64,000 nucleotides of DNA from Rhabdophis nuchalis (lineage: Eukaryota; Chordata; Lepidosauria; Squamata; Natricidae): positions 120,694,610 through 120,758,609 of the forward strand of contig CM077647.1 in the NCBI GenBank assembly GCA_039707465.1, given 5' to 3'. Of this stretch, positions 36,240-48,935 are shown in pieces. The notes beneath the pieces were generated by a model that saw nothing but the letters and a program-made list of their open reading frames with translations, was not told the origin of the DNA and did not search any database. A program made the translations under genes and the position numbers. Within the stretch, counting starts at the first letter, position 1. Each line of letters opens with the position of its first letter.

Positions 36240-36852
36240 TCAAAAAATTAAAAGTGGATGCTTTTTCTTGGAATTGGAAACACAACCTCATTTTATCTAT
36301 TAGTCCATGAAAGGAATAATAGCTGAATATATTTCTATACTTTTATGATCTTAGTAGCCTCAGATTCAATTAAAATTGAATTTAGATTCATTGTCAATGT
36401 ATATTTTCTTTTGTTTAGGCCAGTGCTTCGCAACCTCTTTAATATGTAAGTAGATTTCAGCTCCCAGCATGCTGATTGGAGAAATTGGCTGAGGTTGAGA
36501 AACAATGATTTAGTCACAAAGCACTCTCTTTCATTCATTTCCTTCCTTTAGAGCATTATGTTTTCCACTGATTGAAAGTACCATGAAGCTTAACCTCACA
36601 TATTGTAAATACAATAGGACCCAAGAACTCATTTTTTTCTACTACCGCATTGCCGTCCTCTCATCTCTAGTCAATAGCAGAGGTCGTTTTAGACTTACTT
36701 GTTTCAGTTTTAAATAGTGTTTTCTCTTTTATTCCAACATAATGTTTGGATGTGCTCTGGCACACATAACCTAAAATACGGTTTCTGACATAATTAGGAG
36801 TTGGAATTGCCCAAATCCTATGGCCATGTTCGGCTCCTCATAGACATGGTCC
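36240..36852. other. Intergenic with a worn hairpin-MITE copy
   Basis: At about 36422-36505, ccagtgcttcgcaacctctt, tttcagctcccagcatgctg and gctgaggttgagaaacaatg are the ends and centre of a degenerate hairpin MITE. The rest is unremarkable. Confidence 0.5.
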
Positions 36853-36860
36853 CTCTCCTC

Positions 36861-37018
36861 CAGTAGTGGTATTCTGCTGGTTCTTACCAGTTCGGGCGAA
36901 CCGGTAGCAGCGGCTGCAGGCTCAGTCCACCTGCCCCAATATAATGCGTGGCCTTTTGCGCCTATGAGCGCAGTCACATTTGTGAACCAGTAGCGAAGGT
37001 AAGTGAATCCCATCCCTG
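36861..37018. mobile_element. Short hAT-like MITE with perfect TSD
   Basis: The 158-bp element has an exact 8-bp duplication ctctcctc at 36853-36860 and 37019-37026. The left end cagtagtggtattctgctgg and right end aagtgaatcccatccctg are weakly inverted. Inside, agttcgggcgaaccggtagc recalls the accggttc motif of the CAGTGGTGGGATTCA family. Confidence 0.85.
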
Positions 37019-37282
37019 CTCTCCTCCATTCTCTCTTCCATGTGCGATCACTGTGCCTTGGGCAAATAGGAGACTGAAGTGCCTGAAGAGGCACCACCAC
37101 CATTATTCCCGACTGGCATGTTCCCAAACATATCACAAAGGTGTTTCTTTCCTAAATGGCAACTGAATTTTCTTGGGTTTTTTTCTTTATTTTCTTTATT
37201 TTCTTTTATTAATTTATACCACGGGTGAATTAGCACGGGTGAATTAATTTAATATATTTTTAATTGATTGATGTATATTGTA

Positions 37283-37441
37283 TTTATGGTTTTATATAAT
37301 GCCTGTGCGCCGCCCTGGGTCCTAACAAGGAGAAGGGCGGGGTATAAATTTAATAAAATAAAAAATAAAAAATAAATAAATACCCCACCCTTCTCCTTGT
37401 TAGGACCCAGGGCGGTGCACAGGCATTATTTAAAACCACAA
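37283..37441. mobile_element. Two L2 3' tails in inverted, tail-to-tail arrangement
   Basis: A plus-strand L2 3' end (gcctgtgcgccgccctgggt, then tcctaacaaggagaagggcg) ends in an A-rich tail at 37344-37380. It is followed at once by the same 3' end on the minus strand (taccccacccttctccttgt, taggacccagggcggtgcac). The arms, 37296-37343 and 37381-37429, are near-perfect complements. Confidence 0.88.
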
Positions 37442-37444
37442 AAT

Positions 37445-38965
37445 AATTTGAAAATATTTTGCTTCTCATGAAAGAAGCTTTTTCTTCAACTATTGAAAAA
37501 ACCTCTTGGATGATAAGCAAGACATTTTCAAAGAAAAGAAAAAACACACCCTAGAATGCCCAGTTGTCTTTTGGAGAAAAAGCCCCTTTGGGACAACCAT
37601 GGCCTGGACGATTGAGAATCTTCCTTAACTTATTTCCGAAGCAATTCTCATGTCTTTATGTAAGCCCCTTATGTATATACTTCTTTTTATTTATGTACTT
37701 TATTCTTGAAAGTGCATTATTCCTGTGCTGCCCAGAAGGTCAATTTAATTTGGAAAGAGAGTCAGCTTTGCCAACTGCATGTCAATGTCACTACTGACAG
37801 TATTACAGCTTTTTCTGTTGCTCTGCAACCAAGTGTTTTGTGTGGCTCTCCTCTGTACTGCTTTCATTAGTTTGCTATTCTGTTTTGGCTTTATTGGCAC
37901 TAGGAGTCATGGTGCTGCCAGCTCTTTATCATGTACAGACCAATCTTGACCAGAGTAGGCCTTAAATACACACATATATATATCTTGTTCTCAGAGGCAA
38001 GTAGTTCAATTCTGCCCATCGCCTCCTAGTCTCAACACCTCCACTTACTCTACCCACCGCACCTGCCACAAATAATTATTTTTGTTATTCAAAAAGTCTT
38101 TTTCCTTTCTGTTCCTCCCCTCACCCACTGCCCTTTGGGTTACTTGTCAGTTTGGATTACAGACCACTGTCATCCCTTTTACTCAGCTTAAAATACTTGT
38201 GGTTTCATAATGTGTCAGAAGACTAGGGAGGGAGCTTTGCTTGGATGAGAGAGATTGTCAGGGAAGGAATGTATCGCTAGGAGCTCCTTGGGGCAATTCT
38301 TTGTAGATTCTTCATGGACCATCAGGGCAGGCATATTTAGGAAGAATGGAGATGGGAGTGAGTTTTGTATCACTGCAATACACATTTGCTTGGTATGAAG
38401 AGAATCAAGCCAACCCATGGAAGGAAATGGCCAATATATTATCAATTCAGTTATAATGTAATCATCACTTTCATCGTACATTACGGTACACAGGATCATA
38501 ACCAATAATGGGTTCTTCAAAGTCTAGATGGATACTGTGACAAGATCTGGCCACAGCCTACCAAGTTTTGTTTATAATCTCCCTATTCTGGTTTCTTTCT
38601 TAATTTATTAAATCTAGCCCTTGTTTCAGTGCATTTCAGATTCACACACACACACTGACCCCCCCCCCCTCCAACTCTGCTAGGGAGTTAAGCAATAAGC
38701 TGGCCATTTTGCATAATTACAAACTAAGGTTTAAAAAAAACCTCCAGAAGAGCTCCAGAGATATTTCTTTAAACTGGTGAATGGTTAACAAATGACAAAC
38801 TAGTTAAATGTAAGTTAATATAAAAAATATAAACAACATTTTTGAAGAAAATTGCCCATTGTACGTAACAAAATGTTGCACTAAAATGAGCAGCAGGACT
38901 ATTTATATGTTATTAGACCTGATTTGTCACTATAAAACAAAATTGTTTTAAAAATAAAAAGTTGA
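37445..38965. other. Intergenic, nothing recognised
   Basis: AT-rich sequence, a short (TA)n at 37972 and a C run at 38659. No exon or repeat end recognised. Confidence 0.5.
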
Positions 38966-38969
38966 TCAC

Positions 38970-39122
38970 CTCTCTCTATGTGTGTCTCTCTGTCTCTGTC
39001 CCTTTGTCTGTCTCTTTGTCTGTCTCTCTCTCTCTGTCTCTCTGTCTGTCTCCGTCTCTCTCTCTCTGTGTGTGTATATGTGTGTCTTTCTCTCTGTGTC
39101 TCTGTCTCTCTCCCCCTCTTTT
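38970..39122. repeat. TCTCTG-rich low-complexity tract
   Basis: Irregular repeats of tctctgtc and tgtctctc on the plus strand. Open frames through it on both strands are artefacts. Confidence 0.95.
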
Positions 39123-39124
39123 CT

Positions 39125-41135
39125 CTCCCCATATCAAGTGGGGTTCTGAAATTTTTAACCCCCAGAATTTCCTGGGATTGTATGTCCTTAAATTTCTAGT
39201 ATAAGTAATTGAAAAGAACTGAAGAGACTAATAACTGAATGGTAACTCCCCCCCCCCCCGCCACTCCCGCAAGAGGCAGGAATCACAAAAGAAAATGCAA
39301 TGAGGTTGTAATATTATATGGTTGACAGTCAGCTTCCTTGTCAGTCATAATGCATACTTTTTTGTTATGTTATATACTATTTTATTGCAGTTGTTTGTTC
39401 TCCTTAGTTTTTTGTATAATTCTTTGAGTTGCTAGTTTCATGGATTTTTGTTCTCCTTGAAGGTCTGACGAACCATTTACTCCATGGTTGTGAGAAAATT
39501 GCTGTTCTTCTTAAGATGAAGCAAGGAGACAGAAAACTGCATGTTAGAAAGAAAATTGAATTAAATCCAGTAAGTATAGTCTGGTTTTTTTATAAGGCCT
39601 CTTGGTCAAACTCAGTAGAAATCATACTGGAGACAACCAACAAGCTGCATATTCAGCCCAAACTGACAAACTCAGAAGCCTTTTGTGTTTTATGCAGCAC
39701 ACCTTCCCTGGCTACCTACAACCCTTAGTGTAGCTAAGGCAGATGGCAAGTAGTTAATGAGAGGAGCAGTCAGTCCATTAGTGGCACTATCTGGTATAAC
39801 AGGCCAGGGAAGGTCAGTCTGGCTACTTCTATGACAGCTCAGCTACATGGAAGGGTCGAGCATGGGGCAATTGGAGAGATGTTAAAGGTTTAAAAAGAAT
39901 TTAGAAGACTGAAGGCCAAAAAAGAGGGGATTTTCAAAGGAAAGCCTGAAGCAATTCCAGAATGGCTCAGTCTTTGTCTTCACCAACAGGATGGTCTCCA
40001 ACGTAGCTCCAGATCAGCACTGTAGATTGCTGAGCTGAATCACATCAAGTCTGAGATGCCTGCAGCTAAAATTCCAGCACCTAAGTTCAACAAGCTTCTT
40101 CCCACCAACCAAGGACTAGGGAGGGAAGAACTCTTCATGGAAGGTCAGTTCATGGGGAAGAAAAAAAATCACTAGGTTTATACCCTCTTTGGGCCTTCTG
40201 TTTCTACCCTTGCCACCCTCAATATATTCTGGGCCCCCCCAAGACTTTGTGCTAAAAATGTAAGAATATCTCTGGTATGCATTGAGATTGGTCACAAATG
40301 GCCTTTCAAAGTTCTTTCAAATTTTCCCAAGGGCAACTTTTGCCTTATTGTTACAGCAACACCACTCCTTGAAAAAGATAAGTGGGAAAATTCCTATGTA
40401 ATTTTTCTTGTTATTGAAGTGGGAAAATACCATGGAACTATAGACCATCATGAAGATAAGCACACAATGAAATAAATTTCCCATATACCCTTTGGCTAGC
40501 CTGTATCTAAATCTCCACCCATAAGAAACCCTTTTCCCCCTTTGGGCAAATGTGCATAGCCAAATCTCTTTCCTCAGATTGAAAAAGAAGTGGCAGACAA
40601 AAATGCAGACTGATTTATCTGCCAGAATTAACATGTGCTGCTTTGCAAAATACATATTTGATGGCTTTGTTTGCATAATCGCAGTCATCCCTGCAGGCAA
40701 GCGACTGTGGACCAACAGCACACAATCAGCCAGGGTTATCTGCAGAGAAGATTTTAAAAAGGAAAGATAGTGGTTGCAAATGCCTAATGAAACCCTTGCT
40801 CCTTAGGCTTCGATCATGTTGCTGTGCTGCCATCTTGACTTCTTTGACTTACCACAGAGGCTGCTGGAAATCAGCAATGCCATAATCACACACGAAACCA
40901 TATTTTCAGTGATATATTTTGCTCATCAGTAAAGAAAATGTTTGAAATCAGTGGTGGCTCAGCTGAACAGATAGGGAAGGAGGCTTACCTGAACAACTCT
41001 TTTCAGCTCCTGGAGTGGAGAGAGATAAACTGAGATGGAAACATCAAGAGTCCCCTCAATTCTGGTGTTACATAAGGACTATCTTTGTTTTGACAGTCTG
41101 ATGGGAAAATTGATCATCCCTAACTCTCTCATGCA
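39125..41135. other. Intergenic, nothing recognised
   Basis: No exon or known repeat recognised. A C homopolymer lies at 39248. Confidence 0.5.
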
Positions 41136-41138
41136 TAC

Positions 41139-41462
41139 AGGTAGTCTTCAACTTATATACATTCATTTAATGACTGTTCAAGGTTACAAACTCACCAAAA
41201 AAGGTGACGTATGACCGTTATTCACTCTTACTACCATTACAGCATCCCTGCAATCATGTAATCAAAATTTGGAAACTCTCCCAGGGTCATGTGGTCAGCT
41301 TTTGTGATCTTCTGACAACCGAAGTCAATGAGGAAGTCAGATTTACTCAACAACTGTATTATTATTAAACTAACAATTGCAGTGATTAGCAGCTGTGGCA
41401 AGAAAGTCGTGAATTGGGGCAAAACACATTGCTTCTTTTTGCTTAGCAATTGTGGACTACTG
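41139..41462 (-). mobile_element. gtagtcctcgacttac-family element
   Basis: The outer ends caggtagtcttcaacttata and cttagcaattgtggactact are inverted relative to each other. Internal strings such as gggtcatgtggtcagctttt and gtgatcttctgacaaccgaa show the body on the minus strand compared with 7567-7935. Confidence 0.65.
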
Positions 41463-41644
41463 GTAATTTTAAAACATATTTATTTATTCTTGTTTCACCA
41501 AAGATAAAATACAAAAGAAAAAAGAAAGAAAAAAACAGACTAATAAATATGCAACACTAAGAGTAACAAAAATAATCCCCCCAAAAAGAAAAAAATATCA
41601 AATATATCTGTATTAAGCATAAAAAAACCCACTTCAGCTGAAGA

Positions 41645-41785
41645 GCAATAGCAATACCCCTTAGACTTATATATCGCTTCATAGTGCTTTTACAGCCCTC
41701 TCTAAGTGGTTTACAAATGTCAGCATATTGCCCCCAACAACCTGGGTCCTCATTTTACCCACCTTGGAAGGATGGAAGGCTGAGA
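41645..41785 (-). mobile_element. SINE fragment (3' body, minus strand)
   Basis: The plus strand reads caatagcaatacccct, tatatcgcttcatagtgctt, ttacagccctctctaagtgg, tcctcattttacccaccttg and gaaggatggaaggctgag. This is the complement of the 3' half of the SINE at 31286. The tRNA head is absent. Confidence 0.8.
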
Positions 41786-41789
41786 AAGA

Positions 41790-42716
41790 TGCATCAAAAA
41801 GTTAATATGTTCTCTTCTTCTTACATAACAGGTCTATAAATAGCTACAGACTTTTCCATCTATATTTAACAAAATGCTATATTACATAAACAAATATCCC
41901 TGATGTGGAAATCTATTTCTCTATTCATCAAATGGACTCAAAATTCACAATATATATATATATATATAAAAAAACCCACCAGTCAACAGGTTATCCCAAA
42001 GATAAAAGTAATCTTCAAATCCCTCTGTTAACCATCTGCAATTGTATTTATACATAGAAAGTCCACAAATGGCTTCCATTTCATTTTAGAACATTAAGAG
42101 AAGTCCCCTACGTTTTTATCTTTTCTTCCATTTCCCCCTTATTCATTCTCCCAGGGAAAATGTTTATTAAATAGGAAAAGATTGAATAGTTGCCTAATGT
42201 ATATTTTATGAAAAACACCAAGAGATCTTAGAAACAGTGACATAGACAGGTATTTTTCCCCACAATGGCAGAGTTAAAAATAATATATCAAAATACATGA
42301 TCTAGTTACTTTGAACATTGGGCAAAGTTTTTACTATCATATCTTCCATAGTACAACAGATGAGGAAGTAGTCCGTATTGCTCACAGTCAACCATTAGAT
42401 AAAACTGATCAATCATATGATTGTTTAAAAAATGTAAAACTTTAAAAAAATAACTGAACCCAAAATAAGTTGCAGAAATGAACCCAGCAACTGCCCCTCT
42501 AAAATTAAAGGATTTATAGACTTCGGACAATTCATGAACAATTTAGTAACAGCAAAAACAACTACTTATTTTGCATTGAAGCATGCAAAATATTTAATAA
42601 CCTTGATACTGTATGCTTTGAAACAACCAACTGTAGTTTATTTCATAAGCCATGTTCAACAAAATGGGATAATTCAAAAGCTGATATAATTCAATGCCCA
42701 ATTTATTATTCTACAC
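41790..42716. other. Intergenic, nothing recognised
   Basis: AT-rich with (TA)n at 41949-41968. No exon or repeat end recognised. Confidence 0.5.
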
Positions 42717-42937
42717 CAGTGGGAGTCAACCTGGTCCCTACTGCCCACTAGTGGGCGTTCCAGCTTTCATGGTGGGCGGTAGGGGTTTTGTCTGATACTG
42801 AAGCACTTTCCTTTTTTAAATTTAATTGACTTCCCTGCTTTATAAATCACCATTACTGTGGAACCGGTTGGAGGTTAGAAAATTTTACTTCTAACAGAGA
42901 TATAAAAGTGGGTGATAGGTATAAAAAGGTTGACTAC
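42717..42937. mobile_element. hAT-like MITE, CAGGGGTAGTCAACC family (worn right end)
   Basis: The left end cagtgggagtcaacctggtc, internal ccactagtgggcgttccagc and ggtgggcggtaggggttttg, and right end aggttgactac match 55090-55316. The right end lacks the last bases. The flanks share tctacac (42710-42716 and 42938-42944). Confidence 0.82.
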
Positions 42938-42944
42938 TCTACAC

Positions 42945-45045
42945 CATTCCAGCTAAGTTGATTAGATGATATGAAAGTGTGAAAATGTGGAAGGAAATAG
43001 TTTTGTTTAAAAGTTGTTTTCTGGTGCTGCCAAGAGTAAAATAAATATTTAAGGAAACTAAACTAATAAAGAGATAAATCCCAGTTAATGAATGTTTTGC
43101 ATGCTTCAGTGCAAAATAAGCAATCCACCATTAGTAAAAGCAGTTGCAATCAGTTTTGGAGTCTTGAGTTTAAGCTAGGAGCAGAATGAGATAGAGATAT
43201 CCAGTTCTGAATACAATCTGAAAAGGAAAACGGAGATAGAACTTTTAAAAGATACTGATAAACTAAAGTTGTAGAACTGTGTACTTAGCCACTGAACTGC
43301 AAGTGGAGGATTTCTGAATAAGTAAAACAATCCTAGCTCTTTTTTACCCTTCGAGCCCCTGATGGCCAATAATCTATTCTTCATTCAAAGTTGAAACACT
43401 GGGAATAGCACGGGACACCAGTGCTTCCTCAAGCTAATCGATCAGAAAGTGTAAATAGGATGCAATGTCTATTAGTGTTCTTGCTTCCCACTCCAACAAA
43501 AGGGAAGGAAAAAATAGCTAGCATTCTCCCTCCATATTTTTAGTACATGCTGCATACAGTTGTTGGCCCTTTGCAAAACAAAACAAGTCCTCCCTCCCAA
43601 ATCTGAATGATTGAAACAATTGGATGCTCCAGGGGGCTCCAGTCCCATTTCTTCTGCTTGCATTACAAAAGCAACGGCAACTTATGGAATTGAACAAGTA
43701 AACATGCCAACATTTGTGCAATCAGATGTTTTCCTAAATTTCTTTTAACTGTAAATTCAAACTTCTTTGGGTACTGGAATAGAAGAGATGAATTCTAAAC
43801 AATGTAGAGAGCCTACATTGAGAGGTTTGTTTTTACTGTTGTCCTTACAGCTGTTTGCTGTGCACAATAGAGTAAAACTGACAGAACCTGTGTCTACTTC
43901 TCTTTTATCATTGGCTGGTGTCACCTGGATACTGTGAAAACTACAATAGACTGCTGCTTAGTCTTTTTCTTTCTTCTCAGGAACCATCTTGATACTGAAT
44001 TTCTGTGAAATATGTCCTCAGTTTAGGCTCCAGGAGTGAGTGGAAATCAAGAGCTTGTTTGCAGTGTTGCCTTAAATTCAGGAGACAGAAGACAGAGAGG
44101 CAAAAGTCCCCATCAATAAAGAAACTGGGCTGCCAACCAGCTGGATATTTCAAAAGAAAAATTAGCTTTGCTGAAGTTTCAGATGAACTTTATTTGAACT
44201 GGCAATAAATCAGCTCAGCTTTCCGGTGTTGCTGGTAAGGTGGGAGCAAAAAGACCCCCAGCTGCTTTTGAACTGGGCCAGGATCCACAAGTGAAGGCAT
44301 CACAAAAGTCACACATCAGAGAGAAAGTTTGCCAATATCCAGGACAAGATGGTAGGCAATCAGTCACAATAATGTGTCTGCCATTTTGCAGAGTTTGACT
44401 CCCCTGTGTGAATTTTTCTGCAAACCCTAATTTAATACACAATTTCCCCTCCATTTGAAAGATACTGTTGAGGTTTCTGCCACTTTAAATTCTGAACTGT
44501 AGGCCTAATATTACAGTTTTGTGTATTCTGTAATTTTTTTAAAAGGTGAGACTATTTCAGTATTGGAGGCAGCCTGGTCCCAAATGATACCCTTAAATTG
44601 TTAGACTACAGCATCCATCATACAGGCAGCATAAGATTGATCTAGAACCTTTCATTTGCTTGCTATTTCTTTTTAATTTGTAAATATTTTCTCTGCTCGT
44701 AACTCAGAAGTTCTACTTTTTGTTGCTTTGGACTAGTGTATCTGTAAAATTGAACCACCTATAAATTTTGTTTAGTGAAAAATCTTCACTGAATGTATAG
44801 GTTATTATTTTGTTAATTAAGATGTTGATATTCTTTGTGATTTTTGTAGAAATATTTTTCAACAACATGCTCTCTATTCTGTTCCATCTTTGACCACTTC
44901 ATTTTAGCTCCTGGGCACCTGTCAATACCTTCAGCTAGATTTCCTTTAATCTTCCTTGTGAAACATTCTCAGTAATGAATCTGACAAGTTGGTCTCCTGA
45001 AGTGTGCTTATGCTATTTTCTTGTCCCTCCAGTAAAATAGCTTTT
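42945..45045. other. Intergenic, nothing recognised
   Basis: No exon, RNA gene or repeat terminus recognised over about 2.1 kb. Confidence 0.5.
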
Positions 45046-45122
45046 CCTCCCCTCTCTCTCTCCCTCCCTCCCTCCCTCCCTCCCTCCATCCCTCCCTCTC
45101 TCTCTCTCACACACACACACAT
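45046..45122. repeat. (TCCC)n / (TC)n / (CA)n compound microsatellite
   Basis: Runs of tccc between two tc blocks, followed by (ac)n to 45120. Confidence 0.96.
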
Positions 45123-45124
45123 CT

Positions 45125-45855
45125 CGTAAATTATACACCTATCTGTCTTGGAATCGTTTTGCCTCAATGCTACTTGTGACACCAAAACAAGCAGCAGAAT
45201 CTAATGGATGGCTGGTGATTATAACAAGACTTGGTGTGGTCAGCTTTGACCATTAGTGCAAGGTCAAAGGTTTCTACAAACATTTAGCATTCACTGAAAT
45301 CCAAAAACTTTAGTTTGCTTGTTGTGAGTTTACCTATAGCTTCAGGCTATCCATTGACATGGCAGTAGATGTGTATCATCAGATATATATCATCAGATAT
45401 ATGGAGTGATTTGACTTTTGTTACGAGGTCACCAACAATGTCCTCAAATCAACAGAAAAGTTCCTATATCTTATGTTGTAGATTTTTAAAAAGACTGATA
45501 GAGTTTCCTAGAAAAATATCATCACACAGCTTTCTTCTCAAGGATAACCCCATTCTGTGATTCAAGCCTTCTTTTAATTCAAGGGGATGGAAAACTGCAA
45601 AGATTTGTTATCCATAACAGAAGTGTGATTTGTAGCATGGACTGATTATGAAGTCATGTCCCTTTCAGAAATAAGTTCAATGTAGACTACAGAACTGTTT
45701 TGGGTAGAAAACTCATTTTGAACGTTGACCCAAGTTTTTAAAAATGTCATGAATGAGGTATTTTCAATTCTTAACATTTTAATTGAGCAAAATACATATA
45801 TAGAGCAGTAGTTCTGTTCACAACATAGAAATTAAGCAAGAAAAACTAATTGCTT
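45125..45855. other. Intergenic, nothing recognised
   Basis: AT-rich; atatcatcagatatat is repeated directly around 45375-45402. No feature beyond that. Confidence 0.5.
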
Positions 45856-45857
45856 TT

Positions 45858-46210
45858 AAAGGCAAAGGCTCCCCTCGCACATATGTGCCAGTCATTCCCG
45901 ACTCTAGGGAGCGGTGCTCATATCCGTTTCAAAGCCAAAGAGCCAGCACTGCTCGATGATGTCTCCATGGTCATGTAGCTGGCATGACTAAATGCCAAAG
46001 GTGCATGGAACGCTGTTACCTTCCCACCAAAGTGGTCCCTATTTTTCTACTTGCATTTTTACGTATTTTTGAACTGCTAGGTTGGCAGAAGCTGAGACAA
46101 GTAATGAGAGCTCACTCCGTTACGTGGCACTAGGGATTCAAACCGCCTAACTGCTGACTTTTCTGATCGACAAGTTCATCATCTTAGTCACTGAGCCACC
46201 ATGACCCCTC
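45858..46210 (-). mobile_element. Full-length tRNA-derived SINE (minus strand)
   Basis: On the minus strand the head at the right carries an A box, TGGCTCAGTGA (about 46184-46203), and a B box, GGTTTGAATCC (about 46130-46147), spaced as in a tRNA promoter. The plus-strand body reads ctcccctcgcacatatgtgc, cgactctagggagcggtgct, ttaccttcccaccaaagtgg and gctaggttggcagaagctga. About 350 bp, it appears complete and only modestly diverged. This is a common squamate SINE family; RNA polymerase III transcription would be expected from the boxes. Confidence 0.85.
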
Positions 46211-46211
46211 T

Positions 46212-47637
46212 CCTCCACAGTAGTGAAAGCTTAATCTGCTTATTTGAATATTTTGGATTGCTGACACAATAACAGAACTCTATGGTTAGAAAAGTGCCCA
46301 TACCAGGCCTGGTTTCTCATGAGATGGTATTGTGTCCAATTCTTGGGCTCACCACCCACTTTTAAATCCCAGTAGAGGTTCCCCCTTACCTCTTCATCAT
46401 AAGAGTGGATCAGAACAAGTATCAATCTAGTTCCAAATGATCCAGCAAACATGAGAACATTTGTGAGACTGACCTAAATGTGGTCTTGAACCAATTCTTA
46501 ACATTTTCTATTCTCATACCAGCACAGTCTGATGTGATGCCAGCTAAAACTATTGTTCTTATATATAATATATGGGGCATATTAAAGACAGAGACTGGGA
46601 GATTCACCTGGCTTAATTTTGGTCCTTTCCCACCAGGACAAAGTTATGCTGCAAATATTGTCTTGAGTGGATGGGTGGGAGGCAAAGCCCCTTATTCCCT
46701 TTCAAGGTGCTCAGTTACTGTTCCAATTCCTTTTGAATACACTTTAACTAACATCATATTCAGAAAGGAGCCTGAATAGCAGCTGACCAGCCATGAATGT
46801 GTTTCATTTTGCTTCTTCTCTATGCAGCGATCAAGCTAGCCTTCTTTCAAAGCCTCTGAGCTGGGAATTGGTAGAGAGATTTGACAGCTAGAACAGAGAG
46901 ACCAGTTAAACTAGATCAGGGTCAAGGTGTAAAAGGGAGTAACTCTTCCCCACCCTAAAGTGACCAGTAGGAAGTGGGCTGATTTAACCCAGTAGGGGTC
47001 CTCTAATTGTACCACCATCAGAAGGCTTGGTGAAGTTCTACAGATTGTATCTATATGGCAAAACCCACATCAGACTAATATGGGAAAAGAATAATGACTT
47101 TATTGATTAATTAGATGTATATTAGATTGTATATTCCAGTTTTTGTTTGGCTAACATTAACTCAAAAGTGACTCACTCTTAAGATATGGATTAGATGAAA
47201 GGACATCAAGAGGACACAGCAGGAAAAAAGTTGTCAAGATATATTTACATCATGTTTACGTAAATGGAAAAAAGTCCTTGGATGCAGGATAGTTTATCCC
47301 TTTTTCTTTATTAATTTGTTTAATCCCTTTGAGCTATTTAAATATGTAACTAACAATTCATAATATGCATTATTAATACAATGTTTTCCTATCCTTTCTC
47401 AGCACTCTGACCTGTCAAACTCAGAGTGCTGCAGGAGGCCAGGGAGGCTGAAAATGAGGTGCACAGGCCTCATTGTGCCCTGTTTTGACTGGCAGGGTGC
47501 TGCAAGAGGTGTCTGTCTGCCCCCCCCCCATCAGCCCGCAGAGAAGAACTGCAATGCTGATCCAGCCCTCAGAAGAAATCCAGTTTAATACCCCTGGTCT
47601 AGAGAAATATAGGACTCTTTTAATCAATCCTACCCTT
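46212..47637. other. Intergenic, nothing recognised
   Basis: No exon recognised. A C run lies at 47520; the flanking 47400-47600 is GC-richer than its surroundings without a recognisable element. Confidence 0.5.
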
Positions 47638-47940
47638 CAGTGGTGGGATTCAAAAATTCTTATTACTGGTTCTGTGGGCGTGGCTTGATGGGTGTGATGT
47701 GACTTGGTAGGTGTGGCAAGGGAAGGATACTGTAAAATCTCCATTGCCTCCCAATCAGCTGGGACTCGGTAGGCAGAGATTAGATGGGGGTGGGGCCAGT
47801 CAGAGGTTGTATTTAGTGTAAGGTGACCAGATTTTAACATTGGTAAAGCGGGACACCATTGGTAAAACGGGGTGGGAGGGGGGTTCTTCATTAAACATTT
47901 GGTCTATATGGAGCAACAAAAATGTTGGGCTCAATTGTGG

Positions 47941-48019
<79 letters not shown>

Positions 48020-48415
48020 CTTTCTTTCTTTCTTTCTTTCTTTCTGTCTCTCTCTCTCTGTTTCTCTCTCTCTGTGTGTATCTGTCTCTCTCCTCCCTCC
48101 GCCCATCTGTCACTGTGTGTGTGTGTCTGTCTGTCTCTCATTCACTCACTTAATCACTCATTCTGTGTCTCTGTCTATCTTTCTCTCCCTCCCTCTCTGT
48201 CTCTCCCTGTCTCTCTCTGTATGTCTGTCACTCTGATTCCCTCCCTCCCTCTGTCTCTGATTCAATCCATCCCTCTGCCATTCTCTCTCTGTGCCCCTCC
48301 CTCCCTCACCATCTCTGTCTCTGTCTCTCTCTCTGTGTACTCTGTGTGTCTGTCAGTCTCTCTCTGATTCCCTCCCTCCCTGTCTCTCTCTCTGTCTGTC
48401 TATCTCTCCTCCCCC
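47941..48415. repeat. (TTTC)n microsatellite then TCTC/TCCC low-complexity DNA
   Basis: (ttct)n at 47941-48045 starts right after gggctcaattgtggt. It is followed by irregular tctctgtc and ccctccct sequence. Confidence 0.95.
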
Positions 48416-48420
48416 CACCC

Positions 48421-48935
48421 CTCCCTGGGAGTCTCTTCAGCCCCTGGGAAGCAAGCCACAAGCGGCTCTTTGGCCCCTCGAGTGCAGCTCTTCCTCTACC
48501 CTTGTCGATGGCGGGACTCCTTGGGCCCCTGGGAAGTGCTCCAGCTGTCCCAAGTGAAAGAGGCAGCTGTAGCCTCCCCAGCCAGCATGCCAGCCACATG
48601 TCTGCTTCCCAGGGGCTGAAGGGGCTCCGTGGAGGGAGGGAGGGAACTAACCGCCGGTGGGTGAACCACCAGAGCAGGCAGGCAGGGAATGTTGCTGGGT
48701 GCCGCCGCAGCGCCCTGCCCACCCACCCTGGCGGCCAGTTCCCTCCCTCTCCCCGCAGAGCCTCTTCAGCCCCTGGAAAGCAGACGAGTGGCCGGCATGC
48801 TGGCTGGGGAGGCTACAGTTGCCTCTTTCGCCTTGGGACAGCCGGAGCGCTTCCCAGGGGCCCAAGGAGTCCCGCCGCTGATGAGGGTAGAGGAACAGCC
48901 GCACTCAAGGGGCCAAAGAGCTGCTTGTGGCTTGC
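48421..48935. repeat. GC-rich imperfect palindrome with ~200-bp arms
   Basis: The left arm contains ctttggcccctcgagtgcag, gactccttgggcccctggga and gtagcctccccagccagcat. The right arm has their complements in reverse order: atgctggctggggaggctac, cccaggggcccaaggagtcc and gcactcaaggggccaaagag. The centre is near 48690. This explains the mirrored open frames on both strands. Confidence 0.88.

Noticed and set aside
46130..46203. Possible tRNA gene on the minus strand (A and B boxes)
   Set aside because: The boxes belong to the head of a 350-bp SINE; the sequence does not close into a full cloverleaf by eye and continues into the SINE body.
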